In this document: piece after piece, positions 23,381 to 31,757 of the stretch
Position numbering within the stretch: position 1 is the stretch's first letter
Layout: each line of letters starts with the position of its first letter
DNA from: Clostridia bacterium
Lineage (GTDB): Bacteria; Bacillota; Clostridia; Christensenellales; CAG-138
DNA: 64,000 bases
Reading direction: 5' to 3'
NCBI GenBank assembly: GCA_017547885.1
Contig: JAFYOP010000005.1
Location: forward strand, 1-64,000
Position numbers and translations under genes: made by a program
The notes under the pieces: model-generated
What the model saw: only the letters and a program-made list of their open reading frames with translations
Database searches by the model: none
What the model was told of the DNA's origin: nothing

Positions 23381-24988
23381 TCACAGTTCCCCGTTGTCGT
23401 TATTCTTTGTTGCTTTGGAACGATAAGATGCAAGTATCATTGACCCCGATGAAAGTTTGATATATTCTCCGTTCTTCAACGATACTTTAATGGTACAGCT
23501 GGCAGGATGACCGTGAACTTCTTTAATCGTTGTACCAGTGGATGAAGGTATATCATTGATGGTAATTTCATCAAGTGGTCCTGAGATAATGCTGCTATCT
23601 CGTAGAGTATACTTATGAAGCAGTAGGATGCCTTCGGCAGAAGAAAAACTACGATAGTGATCGGCTGTTGTATTTCCAGTCATCGAATTACAAAGCATAT
23701 AAGTGTAGGCATCGGGGTCCTGCTCTTCCATACGACATGTTTCGACTAATTTATTACGGTATGTAGCATGGAGGATGGTTATGCCTGCGTCTACTTTGGG
23801 ATTACTTTTACCTGCACTGGAGAGCGATGCGTGAGATACTCCTATAGCGGGCATCACGTTTCGGCAAAGGGCGGTCAGGTCTTTAGGAGTATAGCGAACA
23901 TTGCCGTAACAATCAGCCATGATGGAACACTTGTTTAACTCTTCTCTGGTCATATTAGTTGAGTGAAGCAACCAATCATAGTACTCGCGAAGAATTAACA
24001 CTGCGTAAGGAAAGAGCGGTCGGGAAAAATCATGCGTCGAATGACTAGTGCTCTTATCAATGATTTGGATACAACCAAGTAATGGATCGTTCATATCGAA
24101 GAATATACGTTCCCACGTCGTGGCAAATACATCTTTAGACATCAGATATCCATAGAGAATAAGGCATACACCAATATACAGCGGACTAGTCTTATTAGTT
24201 TCGATTAAACTACGCAATTTTAATTCCTGCGAAGTACTTAGAGAAATGGTATAATTTCTATTGGAGCTCTTTTTGTTAAGATTACTTGAGAGCGGCTGTG
24301 CCATTTTAAAGGGATTTTCTAGCTCCGGGGCTATGAGTTTGTAATCTTGACAATAGCACCAGAAGTCATTTGCCAAATTTTCAGCTTTTCTTATTCTTTT
24401 ATCAAAAGAGTCTCGAGCAGATTCAATAACCTGAGCAGAAATATCGGAAACATATTTTGTGGCAAAAAGCATAAAATATTCCCGAAGCAAGCTGATGGCG
24501 GAATCCAAAGATCTTTGGCTGCCTTTCTTAATGAGCTTACATACCGTGACCCATTTACTCTGATGCGTAGCAAAGAGGAACGGAAGTGTGGTAGCAGTGG
24601 TTGACGCATGCTTATGGGAGGCGTTCATTATTGCATTTGCATGCTTGGCGTATAAAAACTCAACTTTTTTTATAATTTTTGCCTGTATATCGCTTTTCGG
24701 GGTTTTTACAGATTTAATATACAAATCACAGCTGCAGGCTTTTTCTTTATTATTAGCTTGTATCTCAGAGAGGATATAACCGGTATTAGGATTTAAAATC
24801 TTTACAGATCCTCTTAACGCATATCCACTAACTGAAGCACTTTGGTTTATTGAAAACTTAAACTTTATGCCATTATAATCACAAATACCTTTGCAGTGCT
24901 TGAGATCTTCGGAAATTGGATCGCGCTTTTCTTGATAAGTGGAGCTCTTATCATTCCACTTGCTTTGGGTCTTCTTTTTAGGTTTCAT
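23381..24988 (-). CDS. Tyrosine-recombinase-like protein B (lacks Arg I)
   Basis: 535 residues. An SAM-like N-terminal helical region is followed by a degenerate catalytic domain. HATYRNKLVE supplies the His-x-x-Arg of box II, and NTTADHYRSF supplies a tyrosine at the right spacing. The box I position, normally a GLR-x-GE pattern, reads GYLMSKDVF, so the first catalytic Arg appears missing. Its start overlaps the end of recombinase A by 11 nt, implying co-translation. It may be a partner subunit rather than an independent integrase. Confidence 0.72.
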   Translation of the reverse strand: MKPKKKTQSKWNDKSSTYQEKRDPISEDLKHCKGICDYNGIKFKFSINQSASVSGYALRGSVKILNPNTGYILSEIQANNKEKACSCDLYIKSVKTPKSDIQAKIIKKVEFLYAKHANAIMNASHKHASTTATTLPFLFATHQSKWVTVCKLIKKGSQRSLDSAISLLREYFMLFATKYVSDISAQVIESARDSFDKRIRKAENLANDFWCYCQDYKLIAPELENPFKMAQPLSSNLNKKSSNRNYTISLSTSQELKLRSLIETNKTSPLYIGVCLILYGYLMSKDVFATTWERIFFDMNDPLLGCIQIIDKSTSHSTHDFSRPLFPYAVLILREYYDWLLHSTNMTREELNKCSIMADCYGNVRYTPKDLTALCRNVMPAIGVSHASLSSAGKSNPKVDAGITILHATYRNKLVETCRMEEQDPDAYTYMLCNSMTGNTTADHYRSFSSAEGILLLHKYTLRDSSIISGPLDEITINDIPSSTGTTIKEVHGHPASCTIKVSLKNGEYIKLSSGSMILASYRSKATKNNDNGEL

Positions 24989-26657
24989 CGATGATCTCCT
25001 TAACTAGTATTTCTGCCTTTTCGCGACAGCGAAGATATAAATCCATCTCATATGGGGGATGAATTACGGGAGCCGTATTGACAAGGACATCAGGGTCACG
25101 TTTGCTAACTGCTAGGGTAGTGGCACTAGTTTCAATATTGATATTATCTTGCGTTTCTGCACATGTGGCGATGATAGTCAGATCAATGGTTTCGCCGGGG
25201 TTGCATTTTGCAGTGAAGCTGAAAGCAGTATGCTTAGGTGCTTGAGTGCGAGCAATACGTTTGGAGGTTAACTCTATGGGAGCAAATTCCGGATGATAAG
25301 ACACTTCAGGCATAGCTACGAAGCGCTCCAGTGAGTCGCCGATAATCCTCAATTTGTCCAAGTTCATGCTGGAATCATTTATTTTATATTTGGGATTCTC
25401 ATGACCAAGCAGATAGTCGGCCAAGTCGCCCTGTATGCCGCAGATGTTGAAGAGCCGCGAACAAAAATCACGCCTTAAAATATATGCCCGTGCATCCTTA
25501 ATTTTAACGCCGTTCGCATCATACATCGGCTGATATTCCATAGCGAGTTTAAGGGCTGGGGTTTCCACGAATCCACATTTTTTCATAATCTTTTTTATAA
25601 AATCCGAAAGCATTTCGGACCTTGCGTATTTATAGGGATCATCTCTGGAGGCTACAATAGGCATGTTACTAATCGCATCCACGGAAAATCCACAGGTCTT
25701 TAAGTAATCAATACGTGCCGCAAGAAGCTGAACAAAAGCGTAAGGGAGTACGATTGTGCGATATCCGGCATCAGATTTAGGAGGTTTATTGTATGCCTGA
25801 AAGCGAACGCGGTATGAGGCGAATCTGCCGTTATCATGAATTTGGATATCTCCTATGGTGGGGTATACAGCTTCTCCTGGGCGCAGACCCCCATAGTACA
25901 TTAGTGCCATGCCAAGGATAAGGCCTCCTAAATGTGGGGGATATAAGTGCATGACGTATGCCAATATGATCCTAAGAGGCGGTGCAAGAGCCTTAACTTG
26001 CTCATAAGAAATAGATGATTCTGTAGGTGCGATTTCAAAAGAAATATGCGGTATGGTGCCGGGGGGAGAAAAGAAGAAAAGGTTGTCAAGCATGGTCCCG
26101 CAAGCACTCAGATACTTTGCGACGCTATTGGTGGCGGACTCAAGATTCTGATTTCCTCTTTTGCTAGTCATGGCACGGGCAATAAGAGTGGTTTCGATAT
26201 CTTTGATATCGGTGTAGGTTATACTATGCCCGTATTGATCAAGCAGCGGTATCACACTTTTTACCAAGTAAGTATGCATTTGCTGTGCAGTACTATGAGG
26301 CGAGTGACTCCATTCCCTGCCGATTTCCAATAAAGATTTGTCGGGAAAGTTGTGATACGCGTCTGCAAAAGGCGTGGAAGAGTTAGAAGTCTTAGGGGTA
26401 AACACTTTGTAGTATGCTTTAACCAAGCGGCCTACGAGGGCCGGTAACTGGGCTTCGGCGTCTTCATATGTATCGAAGTACTTTATCTCCTTATAGGCCA
26501 CATTATCGATTTTTTCAAACCCCCCATGTTTAGAGCGCTCAACAAGGTATCCATGGATGTAATAGGAACCTGCATTTTTTCCACGTTTTGTCAGCGTAAT
26601 GTGAGCCTGAACTTTAACGCCGGGAATGGTAGTGGTAAGAAGGATAGGTGCGGTCAT
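24978..26657 (-). CDS. Tyrosine-recombinase-like protein A (atypical box II/Tyr)
   Basis: 559 residues. Box I is well kept in YYGGLRPGEAV, and a beta-hairpin Lys is likely in PPKSDAGYRTIVLP. Box II reads ILRRDFCSRLF, with Tyr or Ile where His is usual, then DYLLGHENPKY. A nucleophilic Tyr at normal spacing is not obvious; the Tyr in PKYKIND is closer to the box III His than usual. First gene of the leftward pair. It is divergent from the 420-residue orphan across 171 bases that contain an imperfect TTTCTATG/CATAGGAAA inverted repeat (26669-26694), a possible self-control site. Confidence 0.72.
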   Translation of the reverse strand: MTAPILLTTTIPGVKVQAHITLTKRGKNAGSYYIHGYLVERSKHGGFEKIDNVAYKEIKYFDTYEDAEAQLPALVGRLVKAYYKVFTPKTSNSSTPFADAYHNFPDKSLLEIGREWSHSPHSTAQQMHTYLVKSVIPLLDQYGHSITYTDIKDIETTLIARAMTSKRGNQNLESATNSVAKYLSACGTMLDNLFFFSPPGTIPHISFEIAPTESSISYEQVKALAPPLRIILAYVMHLYPPHLGGLILGMALMYYGGLRPGEAVYPTIGDIQIHDNGRFASYRVRFQAYNKPPKSDAGYRTIVLPYAFVQLLAARIDYLKTCGFSVDAISNMPIVASRDDPYKYARSEMLSDFIKKIMKKCGFVETPALKLAMEYQPMYDANGVKIKDARAYILRRDFCSRLFNICGIQGDLADYLLGHENPKYKINDSSMNLDKLRIIGDSLERFVAMPEVSYHPEFAPIELTSKRIARTQAPKHTAFSFTAKCNPGETIDLTIIATCAETQDNINIETSATTLAVSKRDPDVLVNTAPVIHPPYEMDLYLRCREKAEILVKEIIDET

Positions 26658-26828
26658 TAAGTGCCCCTTTCTATGAATTTATACATAGGAAAATGGTAGC
26701 ATAAATAAAAACAAGAGATGTTTTTTCTGAAAAAAACAAATTTGTAGTTGGTCGTGTTAAGATAGACCGTTGAAAACAGCGATAAGTCGCAAAGCTAAAA
26801 ATCTATATTTCACATAGGAGGATACAAA

Positions 26829-28091
26829 ATGCCTTATAGGATTATCAATGTGGACAATGAAGAAGAAAAAGTTGTAAAAGAGAATTTGCATGTAGTGATC
26901 ACATCGAAGGATAATCGATATGTTCGATTTGGTGATGACTTTATGGAAAATGTTTCAATCCTTGCAAAGGTGAGAGATGAAGGGAAAATATCTTTTGAAC
27001 TTTTAACCGAAGACGAGTGGCCGGAACGTAAAACAGGCGATGAGCTGAATTATAATGATTGCTACAAGAAATACTTTGAAAATGAAATAAATGACAGAAT
27101 AGCAACTGCTTACGAGCTGAAGGATTATCTCCGTAGCGACGAGATGGATGATATTGAAATAGAAGCAAAGATTGAGGCTACAGAGTATTTTATTGATAGG
27201 TTTGATGATATAAGGAAAGCAACTTTGGTATATGAAGATTCCGGAGATGATTTTGATAGGGGTAATCTTCGATTTGACTCGGTTTTGGCTAGTTTGTTGG
27301 AAAGTATAAAATGTTCTGATTATTTACAAGACATAGATGTATATATATATATTACTAACAAAACGAAACCGGACATCCCGCAATGGCTAGAAGAGAAGAT
27401 TGAAGAATGGGACAACCAAAGACAAAATAAAAACCGGTCGAAGACCGGTTGGTGTGGATGTCCATATGCAAAGAGCCGTGATGAGAAAGCTTGTCTTGGA
27501 TGTGAGTGGGCTGATATGAAAGCAATAGCTACAGAATGTCAGCTGAGAGAAAGTAGAGATGCTCTTATGTTATGTATGTCTGGGGTTACTGGTAGCGCAG
27601 GAAGAAAAGGGGACGATTGGAGTGAAGTGAATCGAGTAAAGAATGATCAACTGGATCACATTCAAAGCAAAATAGATCGAAATGCGATAATTAAAAGTAA
27701 TGAGTTGAAAAACTTTGAACAGGAATTGATCGATAATTGGGATAAAACAAAAAACCAGACGGAGATGTTACGCGACTGCAATATTAATTTGGGTACATGG
27801 AGACGAATTTTTGATCTGAATCGGATGGTTGATAAAAAATCCATATATAATATGGCAGTAGGCATGAAACTGCCGTGGGATACAATTGAAGAGCTGGCTA
27901 GTGTAAAAGGATACTTTCTAAACACGGATTATGTAATGATTGATGCTATTATGTGTTGGATAGCTATAATGGAATATAAAATGGAAATAGATGGAAAGAT
28001 TGTTACCATAAACAATATATGGGCTTCAATAATAGCTACTGCATATGGGGCTGAGGGATTCTACCAAATAAAGAATTATAAGGAGAAATAG
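26829..28091 (+). CDS. Orphan protein with central Cys cluster
   Basis: 420 residues, AGGAGG in front. No family recognised. The N-terminal 195 residues are acidic. A central Cys group, GWCGCPYAK then KACLGCEW and TEC (about 212-240), looks metal-binding. The C-terminal part ends in helices with QTEMLRDCNINLGTWRRIFD, which resembles a short helix-turn-helix around residue 320. Divergent from the recombinase pair, so it may be an element regulator or accessory factor. An antisense terminator-like hairpin lies inside it at 27432. Confidence 0.6.
   Translation: MPYRIINVDNEEEKVVKENLHVVITSKDNRYVRFGDDFMENVSILAKVRDEGKISFELLTEDEWPERKTGDELNYNDCYKKYFENEINDRIATAYELKDYLRSDEMDDIEIEAKIEATEYFIDRFDDIRKATLVYEDSGDDFDRGNLRFDSVLASLLESIKCSDYLQDIDVYIYITNKTKPDIPQWLEEKIEEWDNQRQNKNRSKTGWCGCPYAKSRDEKACLGCEWADMKAIATECQLRESRDALMLCMSGVTGSAGRKGDDWSEVNRVKNDQLDHIQSKIDRNAIIKSNELKNFEQELIDNWDKTKNQTEMLRDCNINLGTWRRIFDLNRMVDKKSIYNMAVGMKLPWDTIEELASVKGYFLNTDYVMIDAIMCWIAIMEYKMEIDGKIVTINNIWASIIATAYGAEGFYQIKNYKEK
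27422..27450 (-). terminator. Antisense terminator-like hairpin inside the 26829 gene
   Basis: AACCGGT (27432-27438), loop CGAAG, ACCGGTT (27444-27450). Read on the minus strand, the stem-loop is followed by TTTTATTTTG, a good intrinsic terminator layout. On the plus strand it simply codes part of the protein. It could end an antisense transcript. Confidence 0.45.
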
Positions 28092-28096
28092 AAAGC

Positions 28097-28285
28097 TCAC
28101 TCGCAATCCCTCTCCATAGTTTCATTCACGGCACGGATGATGAAGGAATTAACTGATTCGCCGTGCCGTTTTGCATGCTCTCGAATTATTGCTTTCCGGC
28201 CCATGGGAACCCGGATGCGAATATCTTCTACCTTTTCCTTAAGGTACTTTTCATTGGCTCTGCGGCGGGATTCTGTTATGGGCAT
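28097..28285 (-). CDS. Ribbon-helix-helix (Arc/CopG-type) repressor
   Basis: 62 residues. A basic N-terminus is followed by a beta-strand with alternating residues (DIRIRVPMG) and two helices (RKAIIREHAKRHG, SVNSFIIRAVNETM), the RHH fold. The strand pair contacts the DNA major groove as a dimer. Divergent from the structured-RNA promoter at 28416, whose spacer holds a perfect 18-bp palindrome, so it is the likely repressor of that promoter. Typical of small regulators in conjugative and recombinase elements. Antitoxin of a toxin-antitoxin pair is an alternative, but no toxin gene is adjacent. Confidence 0.78.
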   Translation of the reverse strand: MPITESRRRANEKYLKEKVEDIRIRVPMGRKAIIREHAKRHGESVNSFIIRAVNETMERDCE

Positions 28286-28415
28286 AGCTGACTCCTTATA
28301 TAAAGATATAATTTTCTATCCAATTATACTTTAGAAATAGTGTTGCTGTGAATAGCTTATTTGTTTAGAAGAAAAAGCCGAAATGCAAAGAAAATGTGAA
28401 ATCAGCATAGACATA

Positions 28416-28444
28416 TTGATGTATGTACACATACATGGTATAAT
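28416..28444 (+). promoter_or_regulatory. Promoter with 18-bp palindromic operator in its spacer
   Basis: TTGATG (28416-28421), a 17-bp spacer and TATAAT (28439-28444). The palindrome ATGTATGTACACATACAT (28419-28436) fills the spacer, so a bound repressor would block RNA polymerase. The divergent RHH gene is the natural candidate. Transcription should begin near 28451. Confidence 0.75.
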
Positions 28445-28450
28445 AATATC

Positions 28451-28674
28451 ATAGAAAATAAAATAAACGGCAGCGCATGGGAGCGCCAACTCCCATACGC
28501 CTGCGCAGGTGGAACAGCACCTACACAACGGACCAAGTCCGCACCGCAGGGATAGTATATCTTGAAACGGCGATTTTGACAAGATAAGTATTCTCGGGTT
28601 GACTATGGGTTCTGTTAATCGTCATATGAATTTTGACACCGTGTAGGAGTATCCCTGCACGGTGTTTTGTTTTC
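28451..28674 (+). ncRNA. Structured leader RNA with three-way junction and terminator
   Basis: Between the promoter and a terminator lies a multi-helix RNA: hairpin ATGGGAG/CTCCCAT (28477-28496); an outer stem CCTGCG (28500-28505)/CGCAGG (28545-28550); and, enclosed in it, AGGTG/CACCT (28507-28522) and CGGAC/GTCCG (28529-28541). All stems are perfect. A 36-codon frame (ATG 28477, TAA 28585) overlaps the structure and starts MGAPTPIRLRRWNS, without a good ribosome site. It may be a regulatory leader or an attenuator for the downstream small genes, a leader-peptide system, or an element-encoded small RNA. Confidence 0.55.
28638..28674 (+). terminator. Terminator ending the structured leader
   Basis: An 11-bp stem (CACCGTG-TAGG, 28638-28648, with CC-TGCACGGTG, 28655-28665; one G-U pair) is followed by TTTTGTTTT. 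It lies 30 nt before the ATG at 28704, so it could act as an attenuator. Confidence 0.82.
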
Positions 28675-28703
28675 TAAAACTACATTTTTTAAGGAGTAGC
28701 TTT

Positions 28704-28976
28704 ATGAAAAAGGAATTGTCTATGGAAGACAGCAGGACGGTAAAAAACGTTGTGGTGAAAATTCTCAGGAGGGTCGTAATGCGCGGCTACAGTAATCTCA
28801 CTATATGGGATCTGTGTCAGGTTTATATGCGTGCTAAAGGGAAAATGGATGGCTTTGTCAGGGAGCTGTGGAATGCGGAACAAAGCGGTTACGTGTTGAT
28901 ACAGGATGGTAGGGTATACCTTGCCGATGCGGAGAATGTGCGCTGCGCTCCTACCGGTAATGCAGCGACAAACTAA
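28704..28976 (+). CDS. Small unknown protein, element accessory
   Basis: 90 residues from the ATG at 28704 with AAGGAG 7 nt upstream; a longer in-frame start at 28662 lies in the terminator and is rejected. It has helical segments (NVVVKILRRVVMRGYSNLTIWDL) and a C-terminal small beta unit (GYVLIQDGRVYLADAE). This may be a winged-helix-like DNA-binding fold, but no family is recognised. Immediately downstream of the structured leader and its terminator, so probably controlled by read-through. Confidence 0.6.
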   Translation: MKKELSMEDSRTVKNVVVKILRRVVMRGYSNLTIWDLCQVYMRAKGKMDGFVRELWNAEQSGYVLIQDGRVYLADAENVRCAPTGNAATN

Positions 28977-29000
28977 GTTGGCAAAAAGGAGAATGACGAT

Positions 29001-29282
29001 ATGTTTCTTAGCTGGGAGACACTGGAGTGCCTTGAAAAACTGCAAATTCTGGGACATACAACGGTGTATGATCATGCTTATGAAAGTGCGCTTGAGAAAG
29101 AAGAAGCAGACATATATGGAGAAGCCTTTATAAAGGCGTATGTAGAAACCTATATAAAATGGTTTTTAAAAGGTGTTTTGGATGTGGGTCGTGAAATCAT
29201 AGCCCGTATGAGACAAGCGGGAAAAACAGATGAAGAGATTGAAAACTTGCTGGGTATTCAGATAAGCGTAATTGAAGAATGA
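29001..29282 (+). CDS. Small helical protein, element accessory
   Basis: 93 residues, with AAAAGGAG in front. Nearly all helical and highly charged; the C-terminus (ARMRQAGKTDEEIENLLGI) resembles the short C-terminal helices of Rpn/PD-(D/E)XK transposase-like proteins, but the catalytic domain is absent. It could be a remnant or a genuine small accessory protein. It lies between the 28704 gene and the CAP lipoprotein in one co-directional string. Confidence 0.55.
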   Translation: MFLSWETLECLEKLQILGHTTVYDHAYESALEKEEADIYGEAFIKAYVETYIKWFLKGVLDVGREIIARMRQAGKTDEEIENLLGIQISVIEE

Positions 29283-29291
29283 GGTAATGAT

Positions 29292-29918
29292 ATGTATAAG
29301 TTTTTTGTAATCGTATTTGTTCTGGTAATTGCAATGACAGGTTGCTCGGCCGAATCCAAAGGATTACTGTTCAACCGTCAGGAATGCATTGAATCTCTTG
29401 TGGATAAGAAATCCGCGGCTGCATATGATGCCCCCGTTGCTAAGGATGTTGCCGCAAATGAAAACACAGTTGAGGCATCCATGACTTCCGGCGGCAATGT
29501 GGAAAAAAAGGCTGTGAAGCCCACTTATACCAATACTATCCGGAAAAACCTCATCACAAACTTCGTTCTGATGGGTGGCTTGAATGCAATTCGCGCTGAA
29601 CACGGCCTCTCCCAGTTAAAGAGTAATCAAGAGCTGGAGAGGTGTGCGCACATCCGCGCTAAGGAGGCATCTTATCAGTTCTGCCACTACCGCCCCGATG
29701 GAAGTCCTTGCACCTCTGTCAGCGAGCTGGCTGATGGTGAAATACTTGTAACCGGGCCCTGGTCCAGCTCTCTGGATGATCTTCTCGCCAGCTGGATGAA
29801 TTCTCCTCCTCACAGGGCATCTATTCTAAAGGCGTGTGATATGGAGGCCGGCGCCGGGGTTTACTACAACTATGACGAGCAAACCGTATGCTGGGCTGTG
29901 CTGTTTCACATAGTTTAA
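29292..29918 (+). CDS. CAP/SCP-domain lipoprotein
   Basis: 208 residues. A signal peptide ends in a lipobox MTGC (Cys about 17), so it is membrane-anchored outside. The CAP domain spans about 95-208: LNAIRAEHGLSQL, then CAHIRAKEASYQFCHYRPDG with one conserved His-Glu type pair, and LLASWMNSPPHRASIL, the classic CAP motif. It ends with the VCWAVLFH strand. Bacterial CAP proteins are common in Firmicutes; their activity is mostly unknown. It lies 9 nt after the preceding small gene and before the recombinase genes, so it is cargo of, or at least linked to, the mobile unit. Confidence 0.85.
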   Translation: MYKFFVIVFVLVIAMTGCSAESKGLLFNRQECIESLVDKKSAAAYDAPVAKDVAANENTVEASMTSGGNVEKKAVKPTYTNTIRKNLITNFVLMGGLNAIRAEHGLSQLKSNQELERCAHIRAKEASYQFCHYRPDGSPCTSVSELADGEILVTGPWSSSLDDLLASWMNSPPHRASILKACDMEAGAGVYYNYDEQTVCWAVLFHIV

Positions 29919-29966
29919 TTCCAGCGATATTCATTGATTCTTATGAGTAAAAGGAGAAAGTGAATT

Positions 29967-30104
29967 ATGGAAGCTAAGAGCAACAGCAAAAAGAAGAACA
30001 AGCGTGAATTTACCGTAATAAGGAACTTTTCCGGAGAAAGGAGCCCTGAGCAGGTACTCGCAGAGCTTATCAAGGCCCATTCGGAAAAGGGAACTAAAGT
30101 ATAG
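29967..30104 (+). CDS. Small basic protein preceding the recombinase
   Basis: 45 residues, with AAGGAG 10 nt before the ATG at 29967. The sequence starts MEAKSNSKKKNKREFTVIRN and ends AELIKAHSEKGTKV. A lysine-rich head and an amphipathic helix suggest nucleic acid or protein binding. It stops 24 nt before the recombinase start. Such tiny genes commonly precede clostridial serine recombinases; I do not know a function. Confidence 0.65.
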   Translation: MEAKSNSKKKNKREFTVIRNFSGERSPEQVLAELIKAHSEKGTKV

Positions 30105-30128
30105 GCATAGCCGGGGAGGTAAAAAAAG

Positions 30129-31682
30129 TTGGCACAAAAGGTGTATAAGTGCGCATTGTACGCAAGGCTGTCCCGTGATGACGGAGATAAGACCGAAAGC
30201 GACAGCATTACCAATCAAATAAACCTGTTGGAAAGCTATTGCAGCAGGGCGGATGATATGGAAATAGCCCATCATTACATCGATGACGGCTATACCGGCA
30301 CCAATTTTAACCGTCCTGCCTTTATCCGCATGATGGAAGATGTGGACAGTGGAAAGGTGAACTGCATCATAGTCAAGGATCTGAGCCGCTTTGGCCGTGA
30401 TTATATAGATGCAGGCAAGTACCTGGAACGGATACTGCCCATGAAGGGCGTGCGCTTCATTGCCATCAATGACAATATAGACAGCAACAAGGGCGCATAT
30501 GACATGCTGCTGCCTATAAAGAACATATTCAATTCCCAGTACGCTCGCGATATTTCCGGGAAAGTAAGGAGCTCTTTCGACACCAAGCGCAAGCAGGGGG
30601 AGTTCATTGGGGCGTTCTGCAGCTATGGTTACTGTAAGGATCCCCATGACCGTAACCATCTGGTGATCGACGAGGGAGCTGCCAAAGTGGTGCAAAGGAT
30701 ATTTGATATGTTTGAGTCCGGCATTGGCAAGGATTCCATAGCCCGTAAGCTCAATCATGAGGGCATACCCTGCCCCAGCGAATATAAGCGGCTGCTTGGG
30801 GAGAACTACAAAAACGGGCTTAAGATGGACAGCACCACCTACTGGACATATTCCACCGTCCATCGTATGCTCCGCAATCGCATGTATGCGGGGGACATGG
30901 TGCAGGGAAAGTATCGCCGCCCCATTATGCACGGCAAAGCCTGCCTGCAGGAAAAGGAAAAGTGGCTGATAAAGGAGAAAACCCACGAGCCCATCATATC
31001 CTGTGAACAGTGGGAGCGGGTGCAGAGGCTGCTTGAAGTGAAGGCCAAGAAGGTGGACTTTGCCTCGGAAGAACCCCTGAAGGGCTTTATCAAGTGCGGT
31101 AAGTGCGGACGGAACATGGCCATAAGGGGCGATGGGGAATTGACCAGGTACAGCTGTGTAAGCTATGAAAGGTACGGACCTTCCGCATGTCCCAAGAATA
31201 ATATAAAGCGCAACTTCATAACCCGGATAGTACTGGATGACCTGAACAAAATGCTTGGGGAAATAGTGAATATCCGTGGGACTGATGTTCCTGAAAGCGC
31301 ACCTAAATACATGCGCATAACTGAGGAAGAGCAGCTTGAAAAGGCACTTGAACGCATTAATAGGCTGCGCATAGGTGTATACGAGGACTATAAGGACGGC
31401 ATTCTCTCAAAAGAGGAGTACCTGACCTACAAGGCAGACTATGAAGCTAAGGAAAAACAGCTGAGGCTTCAGTTTGACAAGGGAGATATACTGCCGAAGC
31501 CGGGCAGTACAAGGAGCAAGCTCTGGGTAACCAAACTCTTTGAGCAGGGCCGCATAGACGAGCTGGACAGGGTCACCGCGGCGGAGATATTGGATGGCAT
31601 ATACGTATACCCTGACGGCCGAATTGAGATAAATTACCGTTTCGGCAATACGGCTGAAAGTCGCTTGGAACATGAAGCGTAA
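30129..31682 (+). CDS. Large serine recombinase
   Basis: 517 residues from a TTG start with GGGGAGG 8 nt upstream. The N-terminal resolvase domain (about 1-150) has the catalytic serine in LYARLSRDDG (about 14), the ESYCSRADD helix and VKDLSRFGRDYI with active-site arginines. The recombinase domain follows (GYCKDP through NRMYAGD), then a zinc-ribbon-like IKCGKCGRNMA...YSC...CP and a coiled-coil-like C-terminal stretch. Enzymes of this type integrate and excise transposons such as Tn4451 relatives and phages. It is the mobility gene for the 28.1-33.5 kb region; element ends were not identified. Confidence 0.92.
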   Translation: MAQKVYKCALYARLSRDDGDKTESDSITNQINLLESYCSRADDMEIAHHYIDDGYTGTNFNRPAFIRMMEDVDSGKVNCIIVKDLSRFGRDYIDAGKYLERILPMKGVRFIAINDNIDSNKGAYDMLLPIKNIFNSQYARDISGKVRSSFDTKRKQGEFIGAFCSYGYCKDPHDRNHLVIDEGAAKVVQRIFDMFESGIGKDSIARKLNHEGIPCPSEYKRLLGENYKNGLKMDSTTYWTYSTVHRMLRNRMYAGDMVQGKYRRPIMHGKACLQEKEKWLIKEKTHEPIISCEQWERVQRLLEVKAKKVDFASEEPLKGFIKCGKCGRNMAIRGDGELTRYSCVSYERYGPSACPKNNIKRNFITRIVLDDLNKMLGEIVNIRGTDVPESAPKYMRITEEEQLEKALERINRLRIGVYEDYKDGILSKEEYLTYKADYEAKEKQLRLQFDKGDILPKPGSTRSKLWVTKLFEQGRIDELDRVTAAEILDGIYVYPDGRIEINYRFGNTAESRLEHEA

Positions 31683-31757
31683 AACAAGTAAAGGGTGCGA
31701 ACGGCACATATGAACATGGCGGACAAGCTGAATAAACTATGAAAGGATAAAAAGAAT

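Noticed and set aside
28331-28582. 83-codon leftward frame over the structured leader
   Set aside because: Runs against the promoter and palindrome, without a ribosome site.
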